Assembly (NCBI GenBank): GCA_945890485.1
Contig: CAMDCN010000010.1
Coordinates: forward strand, 124,001-188,000
Source: Candidatus Sulfopaludibacter sp. SbA3
Lineage (GTDB): Bacteria; Acidobacteriota; Terriglobia; Bryobacterales; Bryobacteraceae
DNA: 64,000 nt
Direction of reading: 5' to 3'
Shown here piece by piece: positions 25,440 through 33,423 of this stretch (its first letter is position 1; the number at the start of each line of letters is the position of its first letter). A program made the translations under genes and the position numbers. The notes beneath the pieces are model-generated. The model made no database searches and was not told the DNA's origin. It saw nothing but the letters and a program-made list of their open reading frames with translations.

Positions 25440-27254
25440 ATGACAAGACGAGAGTTGCTCGGAGCGGTCGCCGGCGCCAGTCTGGCCCAGGCCGCGGACA
25501 TGCCCAAACCGCGCGCTGGTCGCGTCGACATTCTGCCAATCGGCCAAGTGAAGAAAGGGATGCAGGCTACCGCCTGGACCGTCTTCGAAGGGTCGGAGCC
25601 GGAGGCGGTGCCGATTGAGATCATCGGCGTGTGGAAGAACGCGTGGGGTCCGAAACAGGACATTATCCTCGGCAAGATGGGGGGTAGGGCGCAGCGGACA
25701 AACGTGGCGGGCGGCATGTCGGGCAGCCCTGTCTATATTGACGGCAAGATGATGGGCGCGGTGTCGCTGCGGCTGAGCGTGTTTTCGCCGGATGCGATTT
25801 GCGGGATTACGCCAATCGAGCTGATGCTCGAGATCAACGACTACGATCAGACGAAACCGAGCGATGCGCGGGCTCCGCAGGGCGGATCGCAGCAGGCGCG
25901 GTTGCCGTTGCCACAGGAGTTCCAGCAGGTGATGAGCGCTCCGTATATGGTGCCCATCGAAACGCCGCTGACGATGAGCGGCTTCCATACGGAAGTGCTG
26001 ACGCAGTTCGGGCCGATGTTCCGGCAGATGGGATTGAATCCGGTGCAGGGCGGCGCCTCGGCGGCGCTGCACGCGGCGAAACCGGCGCTGGGTTGGGAGC
26101 AGGCGCTGCAACCGGGCGAGGCGATCGCCGGGGTGTTGGTAAGCGGCGACATGAGCATGACCGGGCTGGGCACGGTGACCTACAACGACGGTAAACGTGT
26201 GCTGGGTTTTGGGCACTCGTTCTTCAATCTGGGTCCGGTGAGCATGCCGATGAGCAAGGGCGAAGTGCTGATGGTGCTTTCGAGCGCCTTCCAGCCGAAC
26301 AAATTCGCCAACGCGACAGAGATCGTGGGCGCGCTACGGCAAGACCGGCATAGCGGGATTATGGGCGTACTCGGCGAAGAGGCGCGGATGATTCCGGTGT
26401 CCGTGAAAGTGAATACGTTGGGCGACACGGGGAACGCCGTGAAGAACAAGGTGTTGAACTTCAACGTGTTCGTGCAGCAGAAATGGACACCCTATCTGAT
26501 GATGGTGACGCTGTTCAACTCGATCTCGGGGATGAACGACTTTGCCGAGGATACGACCTACCGGTTGAAAGGCTTGGTCGAGCTAGGCGGCGGGCAGAAG
26601 CTGGATCTGTCGACGATGCAGTCGCCGAGCGAGGCGCCGGTGCCGGCGTCGATGCAGTTGGCGGGCTGGTGGGGCGACAAGTTCAACCGGCTGTTCCTGA
26701 ACCAGATTTCGGTGCCGGATTTGAAGAGCGTCGATGTGAGTATCGATCTGATTCCGGAACGGCGGTCGGCGACGATTGAGAGCGCGTGGCTGCCGGTGAG
26801 CGAAGTGGAGCCCGGCGCGGAGCTAGCCGTGAAAGTGTACCTGCGGCCCTATCGCGGTGGACGGTTGGAGCGTGAGATCAAGCTGCAACTGCCTAAGAGC
26901 ATGGCAAACGGCCAGTACCGGGTGGTGCTGAGCGACGCGGACACGCTGAACCGGATGCAGAACATCGCGGGGCAGATGAACCGCTTCCTGGACGTGCCGG
27001 AGATTGTGTCGCTGATCAGTCAGGAGCGGCCGAATAACCGGCTGTACGCCTCGCTAGTGCAGAGCCGGCCGACGATGTACGTGGACGATAAGACGATGCC
27101 AAACCTGCCTTCGTCCGTCTTGAATGTGATGCAGAACGGGCGGAGTTCGGCCCGGAGCTATATGGCCACGCCGGAGACGGCGCTGGCGGAAGTTTCGATT
27201 CCCTTTGACTATATGGTCAGCGGCAGCCATTCGCTGCGCGTGACGGTGAAATAA
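25440..27254 (+). CDS. SpoIVB peptidase S55-domain exported protein
   Basis: 604 residues. MTRRELLGAVAGASLAQAAD is an exported, Tat-like leader. The N-terminal third is an S55 (SpoIVB) domain: GQVKKGMQATAWTVFEG, then NVAGGMSGSPVYIDGKMMG with the GMSGSP motif that holds the nucleophilic Ser in SpoIVB, and later VLGFGHSFFNLGPVSMPM with a His in the GFGHSF motif. The C-terminal half is beta-rich and of unknown function. In Bacillus, SpoIVB signals to a membrane protease; in acidobacteria the role of such proteins is undescribed. The next two genes follow at 3 bases and with a 41-base overlap, so they form one unit. Confidence 0.85.
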   Translation: MTRRELLGAVAGASLAQAADMPKPRAGRVDILPIGQVKKGMQATAWTVFEGSEPEAVPIEIIGVWKNAWGPKQDIILGKMGGRAQRTNVAGGMSGSPVYIDGKMMGAVSLRLSVFSPDAICGITPIELMLEINDYDQTKPSDARAPQGGSQQARLPLPQEFQQVMSAPYMVPIETPLTMSGFHTEVLTQFGPMFRQMGLNPVQGGASAALHAAKPALGWEQALQPGEAIAGVLVSGDMSMTGLGTVTYNDGKRVLGFGHSFFNLGPVSMPMSKGEVLMVLSSAFQPNKFANATEIVGALRQDRHSGIMGVLGEEARMIPVSVKVNTLGDTGNAVKNKVLNFNVFVQQKWTPYLMMVTLFNSISGMNDFAEDTTYRLKGLVELGGGQKLDLSTMQSPSEAPVPASMQLAGWWGDKFNRLFLNQISVPDLKSVDVSIDLIPERRSATIESAWLPVSEVEPGAELAVKVYLRPYRGGRLEREIKLQLPKSMANGQYRVVLSDADTLNRMQNIAGQMNRFLDVPEIVSLISQERPNNRLYASLVQSRPTMYVDDKTMPNLPSSVLNVMQNGRSSARSYMATPETALAEVSIPFDYMVSGSHSLRVTVK

Positions 27255-27257
27255 CGC

Positions 27258-29423
27258 ATGTTTTCTTCGCATCCTGTACTGCGCGCGGGCGTGACCGCGG
27301 CGCTGATGGTGACGTTCGCCCTGGGGGTGGAAACCCAGTTCTGGGTGAACAATTCCCGCGTGGACTATGAGAAGGCGACGCTGAAGCGACTGGCGCTGCG
27401 GAGCGACGGGCGCGTGATGCTGGCCCCGGCGGTGAAGGAGTTGTTTGATCCTTCCGTGTCGTACCTGTGGGCGGCGGCGCGTGACTCAAAAGGGACCGTC
27501 TACACGGGCGGCGGCAGCCCGGGCGGAACCGTCGCGAAGGTCTACGCCGTGAACGCGCAGGGCCAAGGCCGCGTGGCGGGCGAAGTTCCGGGCTTGCAGA
27601 TTCAGGCCGTGGCGGTGGACTCGCGGGATCAGGTGTATGTCGCGACGGCACCGGACGGCAAGGTGTACCGGCTGGGCGCGGACGGGAAGGGGACGGTGTT
27701 CTACGACCCGCGGGCGAAGTACATTTGGGCGCTAGCGTTCTCGCCGGCGGGCGACCTGTATGTGGGAACCGGCGACCGGGGCGAGATCCACAAGGTGACG
27801 GCCGCGGGCGCGGGCAGCATCTTCTTCAAGGCTGACGATGAGAACATCCGGTCGCTGGCGGTGACTCCGAAGGGCGATGTGATCGCAGGGACGGAGCCGA
27901 GCGGCTTGATTCTGCGGGTGAACGCGGGCGGCGGCTTCGTGTTGCATCAATCGTCGAAGCGCGAGATCACGGCGCTGGCGGTGGCGGCGGACGGGACGAT
28001 CTATGCCGCCGGTGTCGGGAACAAAACGGCCGCGCCCACGCCGATGCCTCCTCCGGCTCCGGTGGCCGCTCCGGCCCCTGCGGCGGCTGCGGGTGGGGCG
28101 AACGTGGCGGTGGTGACACGAGTGTTGACGCCCTTGCCACCGCCGTCGGCGACGCCGAGTTCGGTAGCCGGCGGTAGCGAACTGACCCGGATCGCACCGG
28201 ACGGCTTTCCGTCGAAGATGTGGTCGGACGGGACCGAAGTGATCTACAGTATTTGCCTGGACGCGAGTGGCAAGCCGGTGCTGGGCACGGGCAACAAGGG
28301 CAGTGTGTATCGCGTGGAGTCCGAGCTGGTTTCGACGAAGCTGGTGACGCTGGCTCCGACGCAGGTGACGGCGCTAGTGGCGGCGGGAAAGGGGCCGATT
28401 GTGGCCGTGACGGGGAACATCGGCAAGGTGTATTCGATTGGGCCGGATCTTGAAAAAGATGGCACGCTGGAGAGCGAGGTGATGGACGCCGGGGTGTTCA
28501 GCGAGTGGGGCCGCGTGGAGCCGAAGCTGGTGGCGAACGGGGGCACCGTAAAGTGGGAGACTCGGAGTGGCAATGTGGACCGGGCGCAGAGCAATTGGAG
28601 CCCGTGGGCACCGGTGGGCGAGCGGGTGGCTTCCCCGGCGGCGCGCTTCCTGCAGTACCGGATGACGCTGACGGGCGGGGCGGAGCTGGTGAACGTCGAA
28701 CTGGCGTATCTGCCGCGGAACATCGCCCCACTGGTGGAGGCGATCGAGGTGACGCCGGCCAACTACCGGTTCCCGATCACGGTGCCTGGCGTTACGCCGG
28801 CAAGCTCGTTGTCTCTACCGGGGATGTCGGGGACGAGTTCGTCGAGTTCCTCGGTGCCGTCGTCCGATCCTGGCGCGGTGACGCTGAACTATTCGAAGGG
28901 TTCGCAGGGCGCCCGCTGGAAGGCGGGAGACGCGAACGGCGACAAGCTGGTCTATACCGTGGAGATTCGTGGCCGCGGCGAGAAAGATTGGAAGCTGTTG
29001 AAGGATGAGGTAACGGCGCGTCACATCTCGTGGGATAGCCAGGCGTTCCCGGACGGGGAGTATCAACTACGCGTGACGGCGTCGGATGGGCCGTCGAATG
29101 TGCCGGCGAAGGCCCTGCGGCATGGGTTGGAGAGCGACTGGTTCCTGATCGACAACAGCGTGCCGCGGATTACAGAGCTGCGGGCGCAGGGCAACACGGT
29201 GACGTGGACCGCGACGGATGACGGGTCGATCTTGCAGAAGGCGGAGTATTCGCTGAACGGGGGCGACTGGACGATTGTGGAACCGGTGAGCCGGTTGCAG
29301 GACGCGAAGCAGTTGCGGTATTCGTTGCCTGTAACGAAGCTGGCCGGCAAAGAGACCGTGGTGGCGGTGCGGGTAACGGACTATGCGGACAACGTGGCAG
29401 TGGCTAAGACAATGGTGCCGTAG
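27258..29423 (+). CDS. Secreted beta-propeller protein
   Basis: 721 residues with an N-terminal hydrophobic export signal (VTAALMVTFALGV). Repeated blades of the type LYVGTGDRGEIHKV, VYVATAPDGKVYRL and VIAGTEPSGLILRV indicate an NHL/WD-like propeller over residues 60-400. A low-complexity Pro-Ala segment lies near 258-275 and a Ser-rich linker near 515-540. The C-terminal part has an Ig-like DGEYQLRVTASDGPSNVP stretch. No catalytic motif was seen; it may bind ligands or partner proteins in the periplasm. It sits between an S55 protein and an HtrA protease. Confidence 0.85.
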   Translation: MFSSHPVLRAGVTAALMVTFALGVETQFWVNNSRVDYEKATLKRLALRSDGRVMLAPAVKELFDPSVSYLWAAARDSKGTVYTGGGSPGGTVAKVYAVNAQGQGRVAGEVPGLQIQAVAVDSRDQVYVATAPDGKVYRLGADGKGTVFYDPRAKYIWALAFSPAGDLYVGTGDRGEIHKVTAAGAGSIFFKADDENIRSLAVTPKGDVIAGTEPSGLILRVNAGGGFVLHQSSKREITALAVAADGTIYAAGVGNKTAAPTPMPPPAPVAAPAPAAAAGGANVAVVTRVLTPLPPPSATPSSVAGGSELTRIAPDGFPSKMWSDGTEVIYSICLDASGKPVLGTGNKGSVYRVESELVSTKLVTLAPTQVTALVAAGKGPIVAVTGNIGKVYSIGPDLEKDGTLESEVMDAGVFSEWGRVEPKLVANGGTVKWETRSGNVDRAQSNWSPWAPVGERVASPAARFLQYRMTLTGGAELVNVELAYLPRNIAPLVEAIEVTPANYRFPITVPGVTPASSLSLPGMSGTSSSSSSVPSSDPGAVTLNYSKGSQGARWKAGDANGDKLVYTVEIRGRGEKDWKLLKDEVTARHISWDSQAFPDGEYQLRVTASDGPSNVPAKALRHGLESDWFLIDNSVPRITELRAQGNTVTWTATDDGSILQKAEYSLNGGDWTIVEPVSRLQDAKQLRYSLPVTKLAGKETVVAVRVTDYADNVAVAKTMVP

Positions 29424-30792
29424 CGGAGTACTGCTGGTGGCGTGGGGGACGGCAGCCTGGGGGCAGCCATCCGCCGCGCTGCGGGGGCTGAGCAAGCAGT
29501 TTGAAGACTTGGTGGACCGGGTGGACCCGGCCGTGGTGCAGATCGTCACGCGGGGCTTCAGCCCGGCGGGCGACGGGCCGGGTACGCTGTTGCGGAGCCA
29601 ACGGGGTAGCGGGAGCGGGGTGATTGTTGACCCGTCGGGATACATTCTGACGAATGCCCATGTGGTGGGCGGAGCGCGGAGCGTGCAGGTGTTGCTGCCG
29701 CAGCCTTCCGAGGACACTTCGCCGGGGCATAGCCTGCTGAAGCCGACGGGCAAGCTGCTTTCGGCGACGGTGGTGGGTGTGGACCGGGAGACCGACGTGG
29801 CGGTGTTGAAGATCGCCGGGGAGAAGCTGCCGTCACTGCCGCTGGGCGATTCCGAGCGGCTGCGGCAGGGGGAGATCGTCTTTGCGTTCGGGAGCCCGCT
29901 CGGCCTTGAGAACTCAGTGACAATGGGCGTGGTGAGCGCGGTGGCCCGGCAGGTGCGGCCGGACGATCCGATGATCTACATTCAGACGGACGCGGCGATC
30001 AATCCGGGGAACAGCGGGGGGCCGCTGGTGGACACGGACGGGAATGTGGTGGGGCTGAACACGTTCATCCTGACGAAGAGCGGGGGCAGTGAGGGGATTG
30101 GGTTTGCGGCGCCGTCGAACATCGTGAAGGCGGTATACGAGCAGATCCGGGAGTTTGGGCGAGTGAGACGGGGCCAGATTGGAGTGGTGGCGCAGTCGAT
30201 TACGCCGTTGCTGGCGGAGGCGATGAAGCTGCCGCGGGATTGGGGGGCGATTATCGCGGACGTGACGCCGGAGGGATCGGCGGCGGCGGCCGGGATTGAA
30301 GTGAAAGACATTGTGGTGAGTCTGAACGGGAAGGCGATTGAGAACGCGCGGCAGTTGGGGGTGAACATCTACCGGCAAGCGGGGCAGACGGTGACTTTGG
30401 AGTTGCTGCGAGGCGGTCAAAAGGTGGAGAAGCGGGTGGCGGTGTTGGAGCGGCCGCGGGATCCGGACCGGATAGCGGCGCTGGTGCAAGGGGAGTCGGC
30501 GCGGGTGGCGAAGTTGGGGTTGTTGGTGGTGAACCTGGACGAGAAGGTGACGCCGATTCTGGGGCCGGTGCGGCGGCTGCGGGGGGTGGTGGTAGCGGGG
30601 GTGGTGCTGGACTTGGCGGTGGAAGAGAACCGGCTCATGCAGGGGGATGTGATTTATGAGGTGAACGGGGAGGCCGTGGGGAACGTGGCGGAGCTTCGGC
30701 AGAAGGTAGCGTTTCTGGGGCATGGGCAGGTGGTGGCGCTGCATATTGAGCGGCAGGGGCAGTTGCAGATTGTGCTTTGGGAAGTGGACTGA
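29383..30792 (+). CDS. HtrA/DegP-type periplasmic serine protease with two PDZ domains
   Basis: 469 residues with a signal peptide (SGVLLVAWGTAAWGQ). The trypsin-like domain has the full triad: His in ILTNAHVV, Asp in RETDVAVLK and Ser in NPGNSGGPLVD. Two PDZ domains follow (about 265-350 with GSAAAAGIEVKDIVVSLNG, and about 375-460 with RLMQGDVIYEVNGEAV). This is the layout of DegP/DegQ, which degrade or refold damaged envelope proteins. The start lies 41 bases inside the propeller gene. In this gene the third codon positions are strongly G-biased. Confidence 0.93.
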   Translation: MRTTWQWLRQWCRSGVLLVAWGTAAWGQPSAALRGLSKQFEDLVDRVDPAVVQIVTRGFSPAGDGPGTLLRSQRGSGSGVIVDPSGYILTNAHVVGGARSVQVLLPQPSEDTSPGHSLLKPTGKLLSATVVGVDRETDVAVLKIAGEKLPSLPLGDSERLRQGEIVFAFGSPLGLENSVTMGVVSAVARQVRPDDPMIYIQTDAAINPGNSGGPLVDTDGNVVGLNTFILTKSGGSEGIGFAAPSNIVKAVYEQIREFGRVRRGQIGVVAQSITPLLAEAMKLPRDWGAIIADVTPEGSAAAAGIEVKDIVVSLNGKAIENARQLGVNIYRQAGQTVTLELLRGGQKVEKRVAVLERPRDPDRIAALVQGESARVAKLGLLVVNLDEKVTPILGPVRRLRGVVVAGVVLDLAVEENRLMQGDVIYEVNGEAVGNVAELRQKVAFLGHGQVVALHIERQGQLQIVLWEVD

Positions 30793-31360
30793 GGCTGAAG
30801 TGGCTTCGTCCGTAAAATTTGAAGAAAATCGGGGGAAAATGACGACTCGAAATTGACTAACTGGTTTAGTTTCTTTTGGGTACTTGTTCTTGCTGGCACT
30901 TGGAAAGTGGCTTCGTTTGTGATCGGAAGGCTGGATGGGCCAGTGGCTTCGTTCTTCTGTTTTTGCGAAAAATCGGCTAAGAACTGGTCGCTGCGGGAAG
31001 TTTCTTCTTTGGTTTCAGCGGTTTGCGATTTTCTGGCGACCTGGAAAATTGGCTTCGTTTGGAGAGATTGCCAGATCTCCCTGATCCTGGCCGCTTGGCT
31101 GCAACTTGAGATCAGCATAGGTCTCCCGATGATCAGAATAGGGGTAATCGTGGCTGGACGATGGGTGCGATGCCTGGATGTTGTTGATTTTCCGGGAGAT
31201 GTTTTTCGCGATCCGGTGTGGACGCGGTTTGGTTCTTTGATTCTGGGCGCCAAACGGGCCTCGATGGCCCGTTTGGCGCCACCGCGTGGGTGGTAGGGAC
31301 GGACCCCTTGGATTCTTCGCCAATACTCCGATTGGCCCAAGGCATGCAGGACAATGGTCT
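30793..31360. other. Repeat-bearing, less GC-rich spacer without a supported gene
   Basis: About 570 bases between the HtrA gene and the next secreted protein. The motif TGGCTTCGT recurs near 30801, 30908, 30944 and 31050; two of the copies share a longer match of about 22 bases (30898-30919 and 31039-31061). Open frames on both strands cross it, but they are translations of these repeats with no start signal or family. A perfect hairpin lies at 31246-31280. I read it as a non-coding repeat region at the edge of the accessory stretch. Confidence 0.6.
31246..31280. repeat. Perfect 15-bp inverted repeat (hairpin)
   Basis: GGCGCCAAACGGGCC at 31246-31260, loop TCGAT, and the exact reverse complement at 31266-31280. 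There is no T-run on either side, so it is not a standard intrinsic terminator. It could be a repeat-element hairpin or a protein-binding or mRNA-stabilising structure. Confidence 0.85.
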
Positions 31361-31921
31361 ATGCGTTATCTTTTATTAACCTGTCTGATTCTCCCGGCGC
31401 TTCATAGTCAACCGGTCGTCGCCGAGTTGGACCGGAAGGACTGGCTGCTGAAACAGACACTTGGTCCAGCGAGCCTTACGGGTGGCCTTTTCAGCGCTGG
31501 CTTAGGAACATGGCGTGACCGACCGGTGGAGTATGACACGCAATGGAAGGGTTTCGGTCAACGCTATGGGATGCGGCTGACGGGAGTCGCCACGCAGAAC
31601 GTGATTGAGGCCGGGTTGGGCGCGGCGTTGGATGAGGACCCTCGGTACAAAAAGGCCTCGGGAGGGTTTAAGGCCAGGCTTGCCAGCACGCTGAAACAGA
31701 CCGTAATGGTTCAGCGCACGGATGGCACCTACGGCCCTGCCTATGCCCGCTATGCCGCGATCAGCGGCGGCAATTTTCTATCGAACACGTGGCGGCCAGA
31801 CAGCGAAGCGACGGTTTCCGGGGCGATTTCGCGAACGGGCTATGGTTTTCTCGGTCGCTTGGCGGGGAATGCGTTTGCTGAGTTTGGCGGAGAGGCTTGG
31901 CGGCGCCTCCGAAAGAAATAG
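31361..31921 (+). CDS. Secreted or outer-membrane-associated hypothetical protein
   Basis: 186 residues from ATG 31361 with a signal peptide (MRYLLLTCLILPALHSQPVVA). The body contains GFGQRYGMRLTGVATQNVIE and EDPRYKKAS, resembling a family of short exported proteins frequent in Acidobacteria that carry the motif DPRYF after a glycine-rich helix; function unknown. Upstream in-frame ATG 31286 would place a second, non-hydrophobic stretch before the signal, so it is rejected. The stop is directly followed by the first HipB-like operator. Confidence 0.72.
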   Translation: MRYLLLTCLILPALHSQPVVAELDRKDWLLKQTLGPASLTGGLFSAGLGTWRDRPVEYDTQWKGFGQRYGMRLTGVATQNVIEAGLGAALDEDPRYKKASGGFKARLASTLKQTVMVQRTDGTYGPAYARYAAISGGNFLSNTWRPDSEATVSGAISRTGYGFLGRLAGNAFAEFGGEAWRRLRKK

Positions 31922-31939
31922 TGCCTATTTCATCAGGCA
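31922..31939. promoter_or_regulatory. HipB-like operator O1
   Basis: The sequence TGCCTATTTCATCAGGCA is an inverted repeat TGCCT-N8-AGGCA. The spacing equals that of the E. coli HipB operator (TATCC-N8-GGATA). It starts 1 base after the preceding gene. Confidence 0.6.
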
Positions 31940-31961
31940 AAATGAGATCAGAACTGAGAGT

Positions 31962-31979
31962 TGCCTAGTATAATAGGCG
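31962..31979. promoter_or_regulatory. HipB-like operator O2 overlapping a -10 box
   Basis: The sequence TGCCTAGTATAATAGGCG is TGCCT-N8-AGGCG, one mismatch from a perfect inverted repeat and 40 bases downstream of O1 centre to centre. The N8 spacer includes TATAAT (31969-31974), a perfect -10 box, so a bound repressor would cover the promoter. The hipB start codon follows two bases later, which would leave a very short or leaderless mRNA. Confidence 0.65.
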
Positions 31980-31981
31980 AA

Positions 31982-32260
31982 GTGCTCGACTTGATCTCCA
32001 TCGGCGAACAGATTGCGGGCCGGCGCAAAGCGCTTGGGCTCAGCCAATCCGAACTGGCGGGAAGGGCTAGGCTGAGCCGAGCGACGCTGGAAGCACTGGA
32101 GAATGGAAGGTCCGGCGAGGTGGGATTTGCCAAGGTCAGCCGGCTTCTCGCCGCTGTTGGATTGGAGTTAACTCTTGGAGCTGCGCGTTCCCACCGGCCG
32201 ACCCTCGAGGAACTGATCCAAGAGGATCTCGATGATCAGCGTCTGGACCGACGGGGCTGA
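31982..32260 (+). CDS. HipB-like XRE-family regulator (antitoxin)
   Basis: 92 residues with a helix-turn-helix XRE domain: IGEQIAGRRKALGLSQSELA, then RLSRATLEALENGR and a VSRLLAAVGLELTLG strand as in HipB-type antitoxins. GTG 31982 is preferred to TTG 31961 because O2 and the -10 box cover the latter. In hipBA modules this protein represses its own operon and neutralises the kinase toxin HipA. Here the toxin gene begins 29 bases before the stop but is cut short, so the regulator is an orphan. Confidence 0.82.
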   Translation: MLDLISIGEQIAGRRKALGLSQSELAGRARLSRATLEALENGRSGEVGFAKVSRLLAAVGLELTLGAARSHRPTLEELIQEDLDDQRLDRRG

Positions 32261-32390
32261 GGCTGGTCTACTGGACCGAGCGGCGGAACGCGGCAGCACC
32301 TTCGTCTACTCGCCGGATAGTCACCAAACTAGTGCTGTACCTCAAACAGTCTGCTGGCTATTCAGTGCGGTCTGTGCCCGAATGACTTAG
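32232..32390 (+). pseudogene. Truncated hipA toxin gene
   Basis: ATG 32232 opens a frame reading ISVWTDGAEAGLLDRAAER and then GSTFVYSPDSHQTSAV, matching the N-terminus of HipA kinases. After about 35 residues the similarity stops and the frame ends at TAG 32388-32390. The kinase core is absent here and was not found downstream on either strand. The overlap with hipB is typical of intact hipBA modules, so this is the remains of one after a deletion. Confidence 0.75.
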
Positions 32391-32640
32391 TCGATGATAT
32401 GCTGAGCTTTGAAGGTCCAGATGAAGGCCAGGCCCAAAAAACTTAAACAATAGTCACGCGGTCTGGGCACTGGTGAATCCGGATTTGGCTAGAGGGGTGA
32501 ATGCAGTGCCGCGTACCATTCGCTGTGCAAATTTTTGTTTTACTCCGCACGATGGCGGCGCCGAGGGATCAACGTTTGTCCGACGTGGAAAGAAGGGGTT
32601 GGGGTCTTACTCTAAGGGCGGTGCTCGATCATCCCGTCCC
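32391..32640. other. Spacer without a supported gene
   Basis: 250 bases between the hipA stub and the ImmA/IrrE gene (convergent). Short open frames on the plus strand have no recognisable content or ribosome-binding site. This may contain scars of whatever removed the rest of hipA, but no inverted repeats or target-site duplications were seen. Confidence 0.5.
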
Positions 32641-33423
32641 TTATACCTTCAATCGCACTTCAAAAATTACCGTAGATCGCGTTAGTGTTATGGGTGATGC
32701 CTCCAAGACGCCCCCGTCAGTCGCCCTTATCGACTTGCCGTCAGTTTGTTCATTGCCGTTAAACCACTCACTGAAAGGCATGCCCCTTTTGGGAGGTGTT
32801 AGGCGCGACCTTAGCCACGGCGGGTAGGGAGCAAACTCGATAGTCATTCGATGGTTGTGCTTGCGTGTAAGCACCGGGACCCAATCGCGTTCAAATACTC
32901 TTAATCCGTGTAGCCGGCGTAACAGGACCTCTGCGGAAACCTCGAAGCGGTTCGCCAGCGCCATGAGGGCTGGTGCGTTCGCTGGGGGGTGGCTCCTCAA
33001 CTCGCGATCGATCACCCTCGTGGGAATTAAGATCATGGAGGCTGCCTTGTGACAGGCAGCTTCCAGATTGTCGCCGCGTGGGCTGTCCTTCCGAGGCTTT
33101 ATCTCGCCATTCTGGATGTCATAGAAAAGTGTATGGCCAATTTCGTGTGCCAGCGAAAAGCGCCTTCGCAGGTTAGCTCCCGGCAAGTCGCAGAAATTAC
33201 TCTGGAGATAAATGTGGAATCGGCCGTGAGTCACCCGCATCGCCGCCTCGGGAATCATTTCGCGCTCTTCAAGAGTCGCGCCAAGATGGGCGCAAATGGC
33301 GACTAGATCAACCGGTATTTCCTGATCGGGAAGTATTCTCTCGATCCGGCGCTCCAGGAAATCATCTATCGAGTCCAATGCCTTATACCGAGTACTTGCG
33401 CTTAAGGTTCGCCGCAAACGCAA
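32641..33423 (-). CDS. ImmA/IrrE-family metallopeptidase
   Basis: 260 residues. The zinc-protease motif is HEIGH within RRRFSLAHEIGHTLFYD; the downstream LEAACHKAASMILIPTRV supplies the Glu-containing helix of the family. N-terminal DFLERRIERILPDQEIPVDL resembles the helical start of ImmA/IrrE proteins. In mobile elements these peptidases cleave a partner XRE repressor to switch on a stress or transfer programme. It overlaps the 5'-nucleotidase gene by 41 bases if TTG 33423 is used; TTG 33378, just after that gene's stop, is a possible alternative. No XRE gene is adjacent in the same operon. Confidence 0.85.
   Translation of the reverse strand: MRLRRTLSASTRYKALDSIDDFLERRIERILPDQEIPVDLVAICAHLGATLEEREMIPEAAMRVTHGRFHIYLQSNFCDLPGANLRRRFSLAHEIGHTLFYDIQNGEIKPRKDSPRGDNLEAACHKAASMILIPTRVIDRELRSHPPANAPALMALANRFEVSAEVLLRRLHGLRVFERDWVPVLTRKHNHRMTIEFAPYPPWLRSRLTPPKRGMPFSEWFNGNEQTDGKSIRATDGGVLEASPITLTRSTVIFEVRLKV

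Noticed and set aside
31246-31280. Intrinsic terminator
   Set aside because: The stem is strong, but no T-run follows on either strand.
30654-31340. Open frames on both strands over the spacer after htrA
   Set aside because: The translations are made of the recurring short repeat and show no domain, start signal or codon pattern of neighbouring genes.
32473-32827. Short plus-strand open frames between the hipA stub and the ImmA gene
   Set aside because: No ribosome-binding site and no similarity; the second overlaps the metallopeptidase gene in antisense.
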